From Salipiger bermudensis (GTDB lineage Bacteria > Pseudomonadota > Alphaproteobacteria > Rhodobacterales > Rhodobacteraceae): 64,000 nucleotides of DNA. The stretch lies in contig NZ_JAIUZY010000005.1 in NCBI RefSeq assembly GCF_020171625.1, forward strand, positions 248,001 to 312,000, read 5' to 3'. Below are positions 1 to 8,303 of the stretch, in pieces (positions within the stretch are counted from its first letter, which is position 1; each line of letters starts with the position of its first letter). The notes beneath the pieces were generated by a model. It had not been told where the DNA came from and made no database searches. It saw nothing but the letters and a program-made list of their open reading frames with translations. A program made the translations under genes and the position numbers.

Positions 1-1
1 G

Positions 2-295
2 CATCTGGTGCTCTCCGGCCATCTGCACCGCTGGCGGGCCGAGCCGTTCCTGTCGCGCAAGCATGGGGCGCGGGTGCTGCAGATCCATGTCGGCACCGGG
101 CTTTCGACACGGCTGCGCGGGCAGGAGAATGATTTCGCCGTGCTCGACCTTTCCGGGGATGAGGCCAAGGTCACGCGCATGGTGGCGCGCAACGAAGGGT
201 TCGTCTCTGACGGCGCGCGCAGCTTCCGCTACGGCGAAGATGGCTGGCGCGAGAGAAGCGACGCAGGGTCACTTGGAACCGGCACGGCTCTCTAG
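2..295 (+). CDS. Metallophosphoesterase, C-terminal part (cut by window start)
   Basis: The reading frame is already open at the left edge, so only the last 97 codons are present. The first visible residues read HLVLSGHLHRW, which is the GHxH metal-binding block near the C-terminus of calcineurin-like metallophosphoesterases, followed by QIHVGTGLSTR, also usual in that family. The enzyme would use two metal ions to hydrolyse a phosphomonoester or diester; the substrate cannot be told from this fragment. The upstream metal ligands (DxH, GDxxD, GNHE) lie outside the window. The gene ends 36 bp before the next plus-strand gene. Confidence 0.75.
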   Translation, partial: HLVLSGHLHRWRAEPFLSRKHGARVLQIHVGTGLSTRLRGQENDFAVLDLSGDEAKVTRMVARNEGFVSDGARSFRYGEDGWRERSDAGSLGTGTAL

Positions 296-331
296 AGGCT
301 TTGTCTTTGCACTGTCAGAGGAGGCCATCGC

Positions 332-547
332 ATGAACACGCCCGACAGCGAGCACAAACACAGCGACCCCGAGGCGCGCGACGTCCGGGCCGGACCGGGG
401 GATGCCGGCGCCAGTGACCGCCCCGTTCACCGCGAAGAGACTCCCCGCGATCGCCGCGAGGGTCGCAAGGCAACCAACCTTCTTCTGTGGCTGGTGGGGA
501 TCGGCTTCGTGATCGTGTTCGTCCTGAACATGGTAGCCCTGCTCTGA
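332..547 (+). CDS. Small single-pass membrane protein, function unknown
   Basis: This 71-residue protein has a charged, Asp/Arg/Glu-rich first 45 residues and then one hydrophobic segment of about 20 residues (LLLWLVGIGFVIVFVLNMVA) that ends almost at the C-terminus. It therefore looks like a tail-anchored inner-membrane protein with its soluble part in the cytoplasm. A GAGGAGG-like ribosome binding site sits 7 to 8 bases before the ATG. I do not recognise a family. It lies downstream of the metallophosphoesterase on the same strand and could be cotranscribed. The next gene converges on it. Confidence 0.6.
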   Translation: MNTPDSEHKHSDPEARDVRAGPGDAGASDRPVHREETPRDRREGRKATNLLLWLVGIGFVIVFVLNMVALL

Positions 548-588
548 ACGGGCCCAAGGGCATGTCGGGCTGGGCCGCAAACCGGTCT

Positions 589-1185
589 CTAGATGACCCC
601 CATCACGCCCATCGGGACAAGCACCCCAGCAGCGACGATGGCGATGCTGCCGAGCAGCGCGAACAGCCCGTCGCGCGCCAGCATCGACGTCGCAAGCAGG
701 GTGACCGCGCCGCCAAGCAGAGACGAAGAGAACGGCACAATCTCGAGGAACGGCATCGCAAGGCCGCACAGCAGGCACAGGAGCTGCAGCCATTTGCGCA
801 CCGGTCTGGCGACGAACACCGACAGGCGGTTGCGGCTGTGCCGGTCGATCCAGGCGCCGACGCCGCGCATCTTCTTCACCGCCTTGCGGGCCTTCGGGCC
901 GTCGATCTTCATCTTCATCAGGAAGTCGGGCAGCCACAGGTGTTTGCGCGAAAACAGCATCTGGGCCGAGATGAAGGCAATGGTCAGGCCGCAGGCAGAG
1001 GAAAAAAGCGGGATCCCAGAAAGCGGAGAGACCACGAGCAAAGAGGGCACCATCAGCGCGGGAAGGAAGGAGCTTTCGCCGAATTCCTCGAACAGATCCC
1101 GCAACGAGATATTGTCCCGCTGCACCACGTCTTCGAGCCGGTCGACGATATCGCCCACCGGCTGGTGTCCACTCTGCGCAGTCAT
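589..1185 (-). CDS. ExoD-family membrane protein
   Basis: The 198-residue product has a soluble N-terminus (about residues 1-35, including a DNISLRDLFEEFGE block) followed by several hydrophobic segments, notably LPALMVPSLLVVSPLSGIPL and two C-terminal helices. This is the layout of the ExoD family, named after a Sinorhizobium protein affecting exopolysaccharide production and alkali tolerance. Its molecular activity is not established. The ATG at 1185 gives the usual family length of about 200 residues. The gene converges with the small plus-strand membrane gene. It is 7 kb away from the polysaccharide cluster, so a functional link is only a guess. Confidence 0.75.
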   Translation of the reverse strand: MTAQSGHQPVGDIVDRLEDVVQRDNISLRDLFEEFGESSFLPALMVPSLLVVSPLSGIPLFSSACGLTIAFISAQMLFSRKHLWLPDFLMKMKIDGPKARKAVKKMRGVGAWIDRHSRNRLSVFVARPVRKWLQLLCLLCGLAMPFLEIVPFSSSLLGGAVTLLATSMLARDGLFALLGSIAIVAAGVLVPMGVMGVI

Positions 1186-1386
1186 GCGGTCTGGCCCTTC
1201 CTGTTGCTGCCCTTAACGCTTCGGACCTGCCCGCGGTTCCGTGTGGCCGGCGATTAACCCGCATTTTTCTGAGATTCCGGCGGTTCCGTCCTCCCCCGTG
1301 GCAGCGGTAATGCCATTCGCCGACGGGCCGAGCGAAATATAGTTGTGGGCAAGGAACAAAGGGCTCTCAGCCAAGGTTGCTCTTGT

Positions 1387-2439
1387 ATGAAAAAGCCAGC
1401 CATCGTCTCCGACACCGTGCTGCGCGCCTCGTCGGTGATTATCGCGGCAGGTGTGCTGCTATTTGGGCTCAAAGTCGCCCAAGACATCTTTGCGCCGCTG
1501 ACGCTGGCCGTGGTGACCGGGGTGATCTTTGCCCCGCTTGCAGACCGGCTCGAGCGTCTGGGGTTGCCACGCGGGGTGGTGGCGATGTTGCTCATCATCG
1601 GCATGTTCTTCGCCATAGGTGCGCTCGCCTACATGGTCGAGCCCTACATCACCACGCTGATCGACCGGTTGCCGTCGATCAAGTACGAGGTTCGGAAGCT
1701 GTTCATCGAGTATCAGAGTCTGATCCGGGGCTTCGATGAGATGAACCGGGAGGTTGAGGCGGCGCTCGGCAGCGGCAGCGCCGACAAGGAGGCCACGGAT
1801 ATTCCGGGTCTGACGGACGCGATCTTCCTAGCGCCGCAGATCCTCGCGCAGCTGCTGATCTTCCTCGGCGGGCTGTTCTTCTTCCTGCTGACCCGCAACG
1901 GGATCTATCGCTACATCTCGTCCAAGATCGGCACCGGCATGGACACGCCCAAGCTGCTCGAGCGCTTCTGCGATGCCGAGAAGATGGTGTCGAAGTACTT
2001 CGCGGCCATCTCGGTGGTCAACGCGGGCCTCGGCTTCGCCGTCGGCGCGGCGCTGATGCTGCTTGGCCTGCCTGGGGCCGTGGTCTGGGGCATCGCGGCG
2101 ATGCTGCTGAACTACGTGCTCTATCTCGGGCCGGTGGTGCTGGCGGCGGGTCTGCTGCTGGCGGGCGTGGTCAATTACGACGGGCTGATGACCTTCGCAC
2201 CGATGGCCATCTACCTGTGCTGCAACATGACGGAGGCTCAGTTCGTGACCCCGTCGCTCGTCGGCCGGCACGTGCAGATCAACCCGTTCCTGATCTTCGT
2301 CTCGCTGATCTTCTGGCTCTGGTTCTGGGGGCCGCTGGGCGGCATCGTGGCGATCCCGGTCACGCTGATCCTGCTGCGCCTGTTCGACATCCTCGGAGAC
2401 TCCGCGGCGTCGGCCAAGCCGATCTTCGGGCAGGCCTGA
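1387..2439 (+). CDS. AI-2E family transporter (PerM/TqsA-like)
   Basis: The 350-residue protein has about seven to eight membrane segments in the pattern of the AI-2E/PerM family: two N-terminal helices, a soluble stretch with amphipathic helices (residues about 75-135), then a C-terminal bundle with a FLIFVSLIFWLWFWGPLGGI-type block. Members are proposed to act as secondary exporters of autoinducer-2 or as Na+/H+-coupled antiporters, and the substrate here is unknown. I chose the ATG at 1387. A GTG at 1345 in the same frame would add 14 residues, and neither has a strong ribosome binding site. A hairpin terminator follows at 2462. Confidence 0.85.
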   Translation: MKKPAIVSDTVLRASSVIIAAGVLLFGLKVAQDIFAPLTLAVVTGVIFAPLADRLERLGLPRGVVAMLLIIGMFFAIGALAYMVEPYITTLIDRLPSIKYEVRKLFIEYQSLIRGFDEMNREVEAALGSGSADKEATDIPGLTDAIFLAPQILAQLLIFLGGLFFFLLTRNGIYRYISSKIGTGMDTPKLLERFCDAEKMVSKYFAAISVVNAGLGFAVGAALMLLGLPGAVVWGIAAMLLNYVLYLGPVVLAAGLLLAGVVNYDGLMTFAPMAIYLCCNMTEAQFVTPSLVGRHVQINPFLIFVSLIFWLWFWGPLGGIVAIPVTLILLRLFDILGDSAASAKPIFGQA

Positions 2440-2461
2440 TCCCAATCGCTCCATGTTAAAC

Positions 2462-2496
2462 AAACACCCGTCGGGCGAAGGCCCGGCGGGTGTTTT
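2462..2496 (+). terminator. Rho-independent terminator after the AI-2E gene
   Basis: A 15-bp stem (one G-U pair) runs from 2462 to 2476 and 2481 to 2495 around a GAAG loop and ends in TTTT. It lies 22 bases after the stop codon at 2439. Confidence 0.85.
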
Positions 2497-2513
2497 CGTG
2501 TCTGACATGCGGG

Positions 2514-2550
2514 AAAAAGTAACCCCGCTCTCCGGGCAGAGAGCGGGGTT
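2514..2550 (-). terminator. Terminator of the YihY-family gene
   Basis: A perfect 12-bp stem (2521-2532 with 2539-2550, six-base loop) is followed on the minus strand by ACTTTTT (2514-2520). It faces the preceding plus-strand terminator, as expected between convergent genes, and lies about 120 bp past the stop at 2669. Confidence 0.75.
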
Positions 2551-2668
2551 GGGGACAGGTGCGGGCCGCTTGGGATAGTCGGGACAGGGACACGGCCCGC
2601 GAAGGGACAGGACGAAACAGGCGTCCTTGGGAACAGAACGCCGACCCGCGGGCCTTGTTCCACCCGAG

Positions 2669-3568
2669 TTAAGAATTTTCCGCGATTTTCTTGCGGCGCT
2701 TGTCGAGCTCACCGTTCAGCTGCGCCCCAAGCAATGTGACCAGCGCGCTGACATAGAACCACAGCAGCAGCGCCACCACCGCGCCGAGCGAGCCGTAGAC
2801 TTCGTTCAGACGGTCGACGTTGCGGATGTAGGTCGTCAGCGCGACGGACCCTGCCGCCCAGGACAGCAGCGCCAGCAGCGCGCCGGGGGTGAACCAGCGC
2901 ATCCGCGAGCGACGCCGGTTGGGGCCGTACCGGTAGAGCAGGGCGATGGCGAAGAACACCACCGCAAGCAGGATTAGCCACTTCACCACGCTCACCGCGA
3001 TCTCCACGTGCACCGGAAGCCCGATGAAGGCGATGGCGGCGGGCAGGATCACCACCGCGGCAAAGGCGACCAGCGCGGTGAAGATCAGCAGCACGGTCAG
3101 CAGGAAGGCCACTGCGAGGCGGCGGATGGCGTTCTCGCGATGGGGCGCTCCGCTGGCCGCGTTCAGGCCGCGGATCAGCGCCGCGATCGAGGCCCGCGTC
3201 GACCAGAGCGCCACCACGATCGAGATGATAGAGGCCCATTGCAGGGTCGAGCGGTTGGCCGAGATGAGCTGGGTGATCTGGGTTTCGAGCAGGGCATAGG
3301 CCTCTTCGGGCATCATCTCGCGCAACAGTTCCATCTGCTCCGAAATCGCCACCGGATCGGCCCAGTAGCCCCAGATCGCGATCACCGCCGAAATCGCGGG
3401 AAACAGCGACAGGAAGGCATAGAAGGCTACGCCGGCCGCGATCAGGCCGAGATTGCGCTCGTCCATGCGCAGCCAAGTGCCCCAGAGCGCGTGCAACCAG
3501 TCTTGCAGGCTGAGTTTCTCCCGATGCGAAGGCGCCGCGGGAGCGGTGTCTGACAGTGTCTCGCTCAT
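2669..3568 (-). CDS. YihY/BrkB-type inner-membrane protein
   Basis: The 299-residue protein carries six hydrophobic segments and the family signatures AAGVAFYAFLSLFPAISAVI near the N-terminus and YGSLGAVVALLLWFYVSALV near the C-terminus. It belongs to the YihY/virulence factor BrkB family, often mislabelled ribonuclease BN; its role is not firmly known, and it is not a nuclease. I placed the start at MSETLSD (3568) because the 27 codons upstream are proline/arginine-rich and unlike the family N-terminus, although the ribosome binding site is weak. The last residues (DKRRKKIAENS) form a basic cytoplasmic tail. Confidence 0.85.
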   Translation of the reverse strand: MSETLSDTAPAAPSHREKLSLQDWLHALWGTWLRMDERNLGLIAAGVAFYAFLSLFPAISAVIAIWGYWADPVAISEQMELLREMMPEEAYALLETQITQLISANRSTLQWASIISIVVALWSTRASIAALIRGLNAASGAPHRENAIRRLAVAFLLTVLLIFTALVAFAAVVILPAAIAFIGLPVHVEIAVSVVKWLILLAVVFFAIALLYRYGPNRRRSRMRWFTPGALLALLSWAAGSVALTTYIRNVDRLNEVYGSLGAVVALLLWFYVSALVTLLGAQLNGELDKRRKKIAENS

Positions 3569-3721
3569 GCGCGCAGCTTGTGCGCGTTGCACGGGGATCG
3601 TCAACGTGCGCGGGGGCGCAGCCGGGCTTTCCTTAACAAAGCGCGGCAAAATCGTCTCTCAACCGGTTCTTAAAGCGAATCCGCGAGACCTCTGGCGTTC
3701 CCAACCAGAGGTTCCGCTGCC

Positions 3722-4198
3722 ATGACAGGACGATCCCGCCCGCTGCAGTTCGCACTCCTGCTCTTGGTGCTTGGTCTGGTTCTGCCGACGCCTGGACGTG
3801 CCGCCACCCCGCAATACGAACCAGTCTTTGCACGGGTGCAGATCGTGGGCAATGACGGCGGCGGCCGGTTGCGGCCCCGCCTTGCCGAGGTGCAACAGCT
3901 GCGCGACCGCGGCGTGCGGGTCGAAATCCGGGGCACCTACTGCCTGTCGTCCTGCACGCTCTACCTTGGCGCCGGGAATGTCTGCGTCCGGTCGGACACG
4001 GCGTTCGGGTTCCACGGCCCAAGCTATCTCGACCGGCCGATCCGATCCGAGCGCTTCGATTACTGGTCGCGGCGGATGGCGGCGCATTACCCGCCGCCGC
4101 TGCGCCGCTGGTTCCTGACCAGCGCACGCTTCGTCACCAGAGGCTATGTCACCGTCAGCGGGGCGGACCTCATCGAGATGGGCGTGCCGCGCTGCTGA
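3722..4198 (+). CDS. Secreted COG3904-like protein
   Basis: The 158-residue product begins with a clear signal peptide (FALLLLVLGLVLPTPGRAA). The mature part contains YCLSSCTLYLGAGNVCV followed shortly by FGFHGP. That pattern of CxSSC, a Leu/Ala-rich strand, two more spaced Cys positions and a GFHG block matches a group of predicted periplasmic proteins (COG3904) with a ClpP/crotonase-like fold. In those proteins the SS/SAC serine lies where the ClpP nucleophile sits. Peptidase activity has not, as far as I know, been shown. Four cysteines suggest disulfides in the periplasm. The neighbours give no further clue. Confidence 0.6.
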   Translation: MTGRSRPLQFALLLLVLGLVLPTPGRAATPQYEPVFARVQIVGNDGGGRLRPRLAEVQQLRDRGVRVEIRGTYCLSSCTLYLGAGNVCVRSDTAFGFHGPSYLDRPIRSERFDYWSRRMAAHYPPPLRRWFLTSARFVTRGYVTVSGADLIEMGVPRC

Positions 4199-4219
4199 CG
4201 CTCGGGCTGCGGCGGAGCA

Positions 4220-5776
4220 TCAGTCTTCGGCGGGGGGCGCCGTCTCGGTTTCGCTCGCGTCCGTCTCGCTGCCGTCACTCCCGTCGCTTTCGCTCTCGGC
4301 CTCACCGGTGTCAGCGGAGTTGGTCTCACCGGGGTCGGTCTCGGTGGCGTCCTCAGGTGAATCCGTCTGCACCGGGGTCTCCGTGGTCAGCACCCCGTTG
4401 ATCCAGTTGCCCTCGGCCTGATCGCCGGTGGCATAGCGCAGGGTGCCTTCGCCCTGTCGCTTGCCGTCCTTGAACATGCCCTCGTAGACATCGCCGTTGG
4501 CATAGGTCGCGATGCCCTTGCCCTCGAAGCTGCCATTCATCCACTGGCCTTCGTAGCGGAAGCCGTCGGGCATCACGATGGTGCCCTGCCCGTGGCGCTG
4601 ATCCTCGCGGAAATCGCCGGTATAGACTGCGCCGTCGGCATAGGACGCTTTGCCCGCGCCGTGGCGCTGGTTGTCCTGCCAGTCGCCTTCGTAGGTGTAG
4701 CCGTCGGGATAGGTGATCTTGCCCGTGCCGTTGTAGCGCGCGTTGCTGAAGCCCCCCTCGTAGACCACGCCGTTGGGATAGGTGGCCCGACCACTGCCCT
4801 CGATCACGCCGTCTACCCAGTCGCCCTCGTAGGTCGAGCCGTCGGGATAGGTGGTCTTGCCGCGTCCGTTGGCGAGGTCGCCGCTGATCTCGCCCTCGTA
4901 GACCGAGCCGTCGGGATAGGTCACGCGGCCCTCGCCCTCGATCTGGCCCGCCACCCAGTTGCCCTCGAGCCGGTAGCCGTCGGCCCCGGTGAAGCTGCCA
5001 TAGCCCTGCCGCTGGTCGTTGTTGAACTCGCCCTCGTAGACGTCGCCGTTGGCATAGGTCTCCTTGCCCTGCCCCTCGCGGCGGCCATCGACCAGCTCGC
5101 CCTCGTAGACATCGCCATTGGGCAGGCTGAGCTTGCCGCGACCGTCCTGCTGGCCGTCGCGCCACATGCCCTCGTAGACCAGCCCGTCGGCCATGGTCAG
5201 CGTGCCCTCACCGGAGCGCTTGCCGTTGGCCACCCGGCCCTCGTAGACCGAGCCGTCGGGATAGGTGATCGAGGCGTTGCCTTCCTCGATCCCGTTCACC
5301 CAGTCGCCCTCGTAGCGATAGCCGTCCGGCGTGGTCATCACGCCGCGCCCGTGGTGCAGCGCGTTGCGGAACGCGCCCTCGTACCGGGCGCCGTTGGCGT
5401 AGCGGATCACGCCCTTGCCGGTGATCTTGCCGTCGACCCACGAGCCCTCGTAGACGCTGCCGTCGGCCAGCACGATGCGCCCCACGCCCTCGGGCTTGCC
5501 CTTGGCGAACTGGCCCTCGTAGACCGCGCCGCTGGGATAGCGCGCGGTGCCTTCGCCGACGATCTCGCCGTCGACCCAGTCGCCCGAATACTCGAACCCG
5601 TTGGGCAGGCGGTAGGTGCCGGTGCCGTCGCGCAGCCCGTCGCGGAAGGTGCCCTCGTAGACCCCGCCATCGTCGAACTGCTTGGTGATGATCTCGTCGC
5701 CGTCCTGCGCCAGCGCGGTTCCGGCGAACGCCAGAATGGCGGCGACGGCAGCGAATTTTCTGCCTGCGCGTGTCAT
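4220..5776 (-). CDS. Exported protein with nineteen MORN repeats
   Basis: The 518-residue product starts with a signal peptide (RKFAAVAAILAFAGTALAQ). From about residue 32 it consists of eighteen complete 23-residue MORN units with the core GxxYEGxWxxGxxxGxGxxxYxD, plus a degenerate nineteenth (GDQAEGNWINGVLT). The unit length never varies, which implies a long uninterrupted beta-meander. The last 50 residues are almost only Glu, Asp, Ser and Thr. MORN repeats often mediate lipid or protein contacts or multimerisation, and here they would act in the periplasm or at the surface. The ATG at 5776 was chosen because it starts the signal peptide. The gene is divergent from nadE. Confidence 0.85.
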   Translation of the reverse strand: MTRAGRKFAAVAAILAFAGTALAQDGDEIITKQFDDGGVYEGTFRDGLRDGTGTYRLPNGFEYSGDWVDGEIVGEGTARYPSGAVYEGQFAKGKPEGVGRIVLADGSVYEGSWVDGKITGKGVIRYANGARYEGAFRNALHHGRGVMTTPDGYRYEGDWVNGIEEGNASITYPDGSVYEGRVANGKRSGEGTLTMADGLVYEGMWRDGQQDGRGKLSLPNGDVYEGELVDGRREGQGKETYANGDVYEGEFNNDQRQGYGSFTGADGYRLEGNWVAGQIEGEGRVTYPDGSVYEGEISGDLANGRGKTTYPDGSTYEGDWVDGVIEGSGRATYPNGVVYEGGFSNARYNGTGKITYPDGYTYEGDWQDNQRHGAGKASYADGAVYTGDFREDQRHGQGTIVMPDGFRYEGQWMNGSFEGKGIATYANGDVYEGMFKDGKRQGEGTLRYATGDQAEGNWINGVLTTETPVQTDSPEDATETDPGETNSADTGEAESESDGSDGSETDASETETAPPAED

Positions 5777-5815
5777 GTGTCGTACCCTGCCGGATGGCCC
5801 CCTTGATGTTCCCGA

Positions 5816-5844
5816 ACCGTATCCAAGCCCCCGCAACGTGACAA
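5816..5844 (-). promoter_or_regulatory. Possible promoter for the MORN-repeat gene
   Basis: On the minus strand TTGTCA (5844-5839) and TACGGT (5821-5816) are separated by 17 bases, about 40 bases before the start codon. The -10 match is weak, so this is tentative. Confidence 0.3.
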
Positions 5845-5924
5845 TCTCTTTTGCCCGGGCCGCTTTTCCTCCGGCGTGGTTCTGCTATGTCGGCACGAAG
5901 ATGTGACTGAAAGGAACAGGGCAC

Positions 5925-7583
5925 ATGGCCGATCGCTTCCGCCTCACCATCGCGCAGCTGAACCCCACCATGGGGGATCTCGCGGGCAATGCCGCACAGG
6001 CCAAGGACGCCTGGGACCAGGGCAAGGCCGCGGGCGCCGACATGGTGGCGCTGCCCGAGATGTTCATCGCCGGCTACAACGCGCAGGACCTGCCGATGAA
6101 GCACGCCTTCACGCTGGACTGCATGGCGGCGGTCAAGGCGCTGGCGGAAGACTGCGCCGACGGCCCGAGCCTCGGCATCGGGTGCCCGTGGATCGAGGGC
6201 ACCGAGCTCTTCAACGCCTATATCATCTGCCGGGGCGGCAAGATGGTGACGCAGGTCTTCAAGCATCACCTGCCGAACTACAACGTGTTCGACGAGCTGC
6301 GGATCTTCGACAGCGGCCCGATCGGCGGGCCCTACGCGGTCGGCAACACCCGCATCGGATCGCCGATCTGCGAGGATGCGTGGTACGAGGACGTGGCCGA
6401 GACGCTGGCCGAGACCGGGGCCGAGTTCCTGCTGGTCCCCAACGGCTCGCCCTATTTCCGCAACAAGTACGAGACCCGGCTCAACAAGATGGTCGCCCGC
6501 GTGGTCGAGACCGGCCTGCCGCTGATCTACCTCAACATGGTGGGCGGTCAGGACGACCAGATCTTCGACGGCGGCTCCTTCGTGCTCAATCCGCACGGCG
6601 CGGTGGCGCTGCAGCTTCCGGTCTTCGAAGAGGCCATCGCGCATGTCGATCTCGAGCGCACCGAGGAGGGCTGGCGCGCGCTTCAGGGAGATTTCACGAA
6701 ACACCCCGACGCGATGGAGCAGGATTACCACGCCATGGTGCTGGCCCTGCGCGACTATTGCCGCAAGACTGGCTTCGGTAAGGTGCTGCTGGGCATGTCG
6801 GGCGGGGTCGACTCGGCGCTGGTCGCGACCATCGCGGTGGATGCGCTGGGCGCCGGGAACGTGCGCTGCGTGATGCTGCCCTCGGAATACACCTCCGAGC
6901 ATTCGCTCGAGGATGCCAAGGCCTGTGCACAAAACCTTGGGTGTCACTACGACTTCGTGCCGATCACCCCGGGCCGCGATGCCATCACCGAGACGCTGGC
7001 GCCGCTCTTCGAGGGCCGCGATCCGGACCTCACCGAGGAGAACATTCAATCGCGCCTGCGCGGCCTGCTGCTGATGGCGATGTCGAACAAGTTCGGTGAG
7101 ATGCTGCTGACCACCGGCAACAAGTCCGAGGTCGCGGTGGGCTATGCCACGATCTACGGCGACATGGCGGGCGGCTACAATCCGATCAAGGATCTCTACA
7201 AGACCCGCGTCTTCGATATCTGCCGCTGGCGCAACGCCAATGCGCGCCCGTGGATGAGGGGCCCCGAGACGGCGCCGATCCCCGAGCGGATCATCACCAA
7301 GCCGCCCTCGGCCGAGCTGCGCGACGATCAGAAGGACAGCGACTCGCTGCCCGACTACCCGGTGCTCGACGGCATCTTGCAGATCCTTGTCGACGATGAC
7401 GGCTCGATCGCCGATTGCGTCGCGGCGGGCTATGACCGGGCCGATGCCAAGAAGGTCGAACACCTGCTCTACATCTCGGAATACAAGCGCTTCCAGTCGG
7501 CCCCCGGCGCGCGCCTGTCGAAACGCGCGTTCTGGCTCGACAGGCGCTACCCCATCGTCAACCGCTGGCGCGATCCGAGCTGA
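5925..7583 (+). CDS. nadE: Glutamine-dependent NAD+ synthetase
   Basis: The 552-residue enzyme amidates nicotinic acid adenine dinucleotide to NAD+ with ATP, taking ammonia from glutamine, as the last step of NAD synthesis. The N-terminal nitrilase-type glutaminase domain (about 1-265) shows its triad: Glu45 in LPEMF, Lys113 in FKHHLPNY and Cys149 in GSPICEDAW. The C-terminal synthetase domain has the ATP-pyrophosphatase P-loop SGGVDS (292-297) and TTGNKSE. Length and both domains agree with the fused bacterial NadE. An AAAGGAA ribosome binding site precedes the ATG. The gene is monocistronic and divergent from the MORN gene. Confidence 0.95.
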   Translation: MADRFRLTIAQLNPTMGDLAGNAAQAKDAWDQGKAAGADMVALPEMFIAGYNAQDLPMKHAFTLDCMAAVKALAEDCADGPSLGIGCPWIEGTELFNAYIICRGGKMVTQVFKHHLPNYNVFDELRIFDSGPIGGPYAVGNTRIGSPICEDAWYEDVAETLAETGAEFLLVPNGSPYFRNKYETRLNKMVARVVETGLPLIYLNMVGGQDDQIFDGGSFVLNPHGAVALQLPVFEEAIAHVDLERTEEGWRALQGDFTKHPDAMEQDYHAMVLALRDYCRKTGFGKVLLGMSGGVDSALVATIAVDALGAGNVRCVMLPSEYTSEHSLEDAKACAQNLGCHYDFVPITPGRDAITETLAPLFEGRDPDLTEENIQSRLRGLLLMAMSNKFGEMLLTTGNKSEVAVGYATIYGDMAGGYNPIKDLYKTRVFDICRWRNANARPWMRGPETAPIPERIITKPPSAELRDDQKDSDSLPDYPVLDGILQILVDDDGSIADCVAAGYDRADAKKVEHLLYISEYKRFQSAPGARLSKRAFWLDRRYPIVNRWRDPS

Positions 7584-7760
7584 GCTGGCCGGTCTTGGCG
7601 ACGGTTAAGCCAAGGTTAAAGTTTCACGAGGGTTAAAGGGTGGGGCGCTGGCGGTGTGCGTGTCCGGACTGGGCAGTGAGTGCCGCGGTTGGGGTCATGC
7701 ACCGGGCATGGCCACCGGGTGACGCGGTCGGGATCGCTGCGCGACCCAACCCTGCGCACG

Positions 7761-7788
7761 GCGCGCCCGCGCTGGGACGCGGGCGCGC
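7761..7788. other. GC-rich perfect hairpin next to a stop codon
   Basis: An 11-bp perfect inverted repeat (7761-7771 with 7778-7788, loop CTGGGA) abuts the stop codon of the minus-strand metallopeptidase. There is no T-run on either strand, so it is not a standard terminator, but it could stabilise the mRNA end. Confidence 0.4.
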
Positions 7789-8177
7789 TACTCCCACCAC
7801 CTGTCGATTGTGGCGATGTCGTCGTCGGACCAGCCGAAATGATGCGCGAATTCGTGCACGGTGACGTGGATCACCAGATCCTCGAGCGCGATGTCGCCGC
7901 GGTCGCGCCATTCGGCGAGGATCGGCTCGCGGAACAGCCAGATGCGGTCCGGCCAGGGCGAGGGGGCGCTGATCGCGCGCTCGGTCAGCGGGATGCCCTC
8001 GTAAAGCCCCGTGAGTTCGAGCGGATCGTCGATCTCCATCTCGGCCAGCACGTCCTGCGGCGGCCAGTCGACGACCTCCACGAGCACCTCTGCCGCGCTC
8101 CTGCGGAACGGGTCGGGGAAGCTGTCGATGGCGCGCCGGGCCATCTCTTCGAAGGCGGCAAGGTCGGTTCTGCTCAT
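7788..8177 (-). CDS. Small zincin-type metallopeptidase family protein
   Basis: The 129-residue protein carries HEFAHHFG at 108-115, an HExxH-type zinc site, in the context IHVTVHEFAHHFGWSDDDI typical of the minimal metallopeptidase family once called DUF1025. The Asp residues after the motif fit the family. The N-terminal part begins AFEEMARRAIDSFPDPF, also family-like. No signal peptide is seen, so it is cytoplasmic; substrates are unknown. I set the start at the MSRTDL Met (8177), because 28 extra upstream codons have no homologous look. It is divergent from the oxygenase gene. Confidence 0.8.
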   Translation of the reverse strand: MSRTDLAAFEEMARRAIDSFPDPFRRSAAEVLVEVVDWPPQDVLAEMEIDDPLELTGLYEGIPLTERAISAPSPWPDRIWLFREPILAEWRDRGDIALEDLVIHVTVHEFAHHFGWSDDDIATIDRWWE

Positions 8178-8303
8178 GCCCTTCGATATGGCCCCGCGCC
8201 GGGCGAAGGAAAAGGTCGCATTTTGACCGTTCTGTCGCGAATGGCGCAGATCGCGGTGCACGGCGCGCTAGAGCAGGCGCTTGTTCAGCCAAAGGCCCCG
8301 CCC

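Noticed and set aside
4220-5776. Regular DNA repeats that might look like a CRISPR or VNTR array
   Set aside because: The 69-bp units encode MORN repeats in one frame, with variation at codon third positions; there are no spacers.
4592-5806. A 404-codon repetitive open frame antisense to the MORN gene
   Set aside because: Its repeats only mirror the 69-bp MORN units of the real gene, which has a signal peptide and family consensus.
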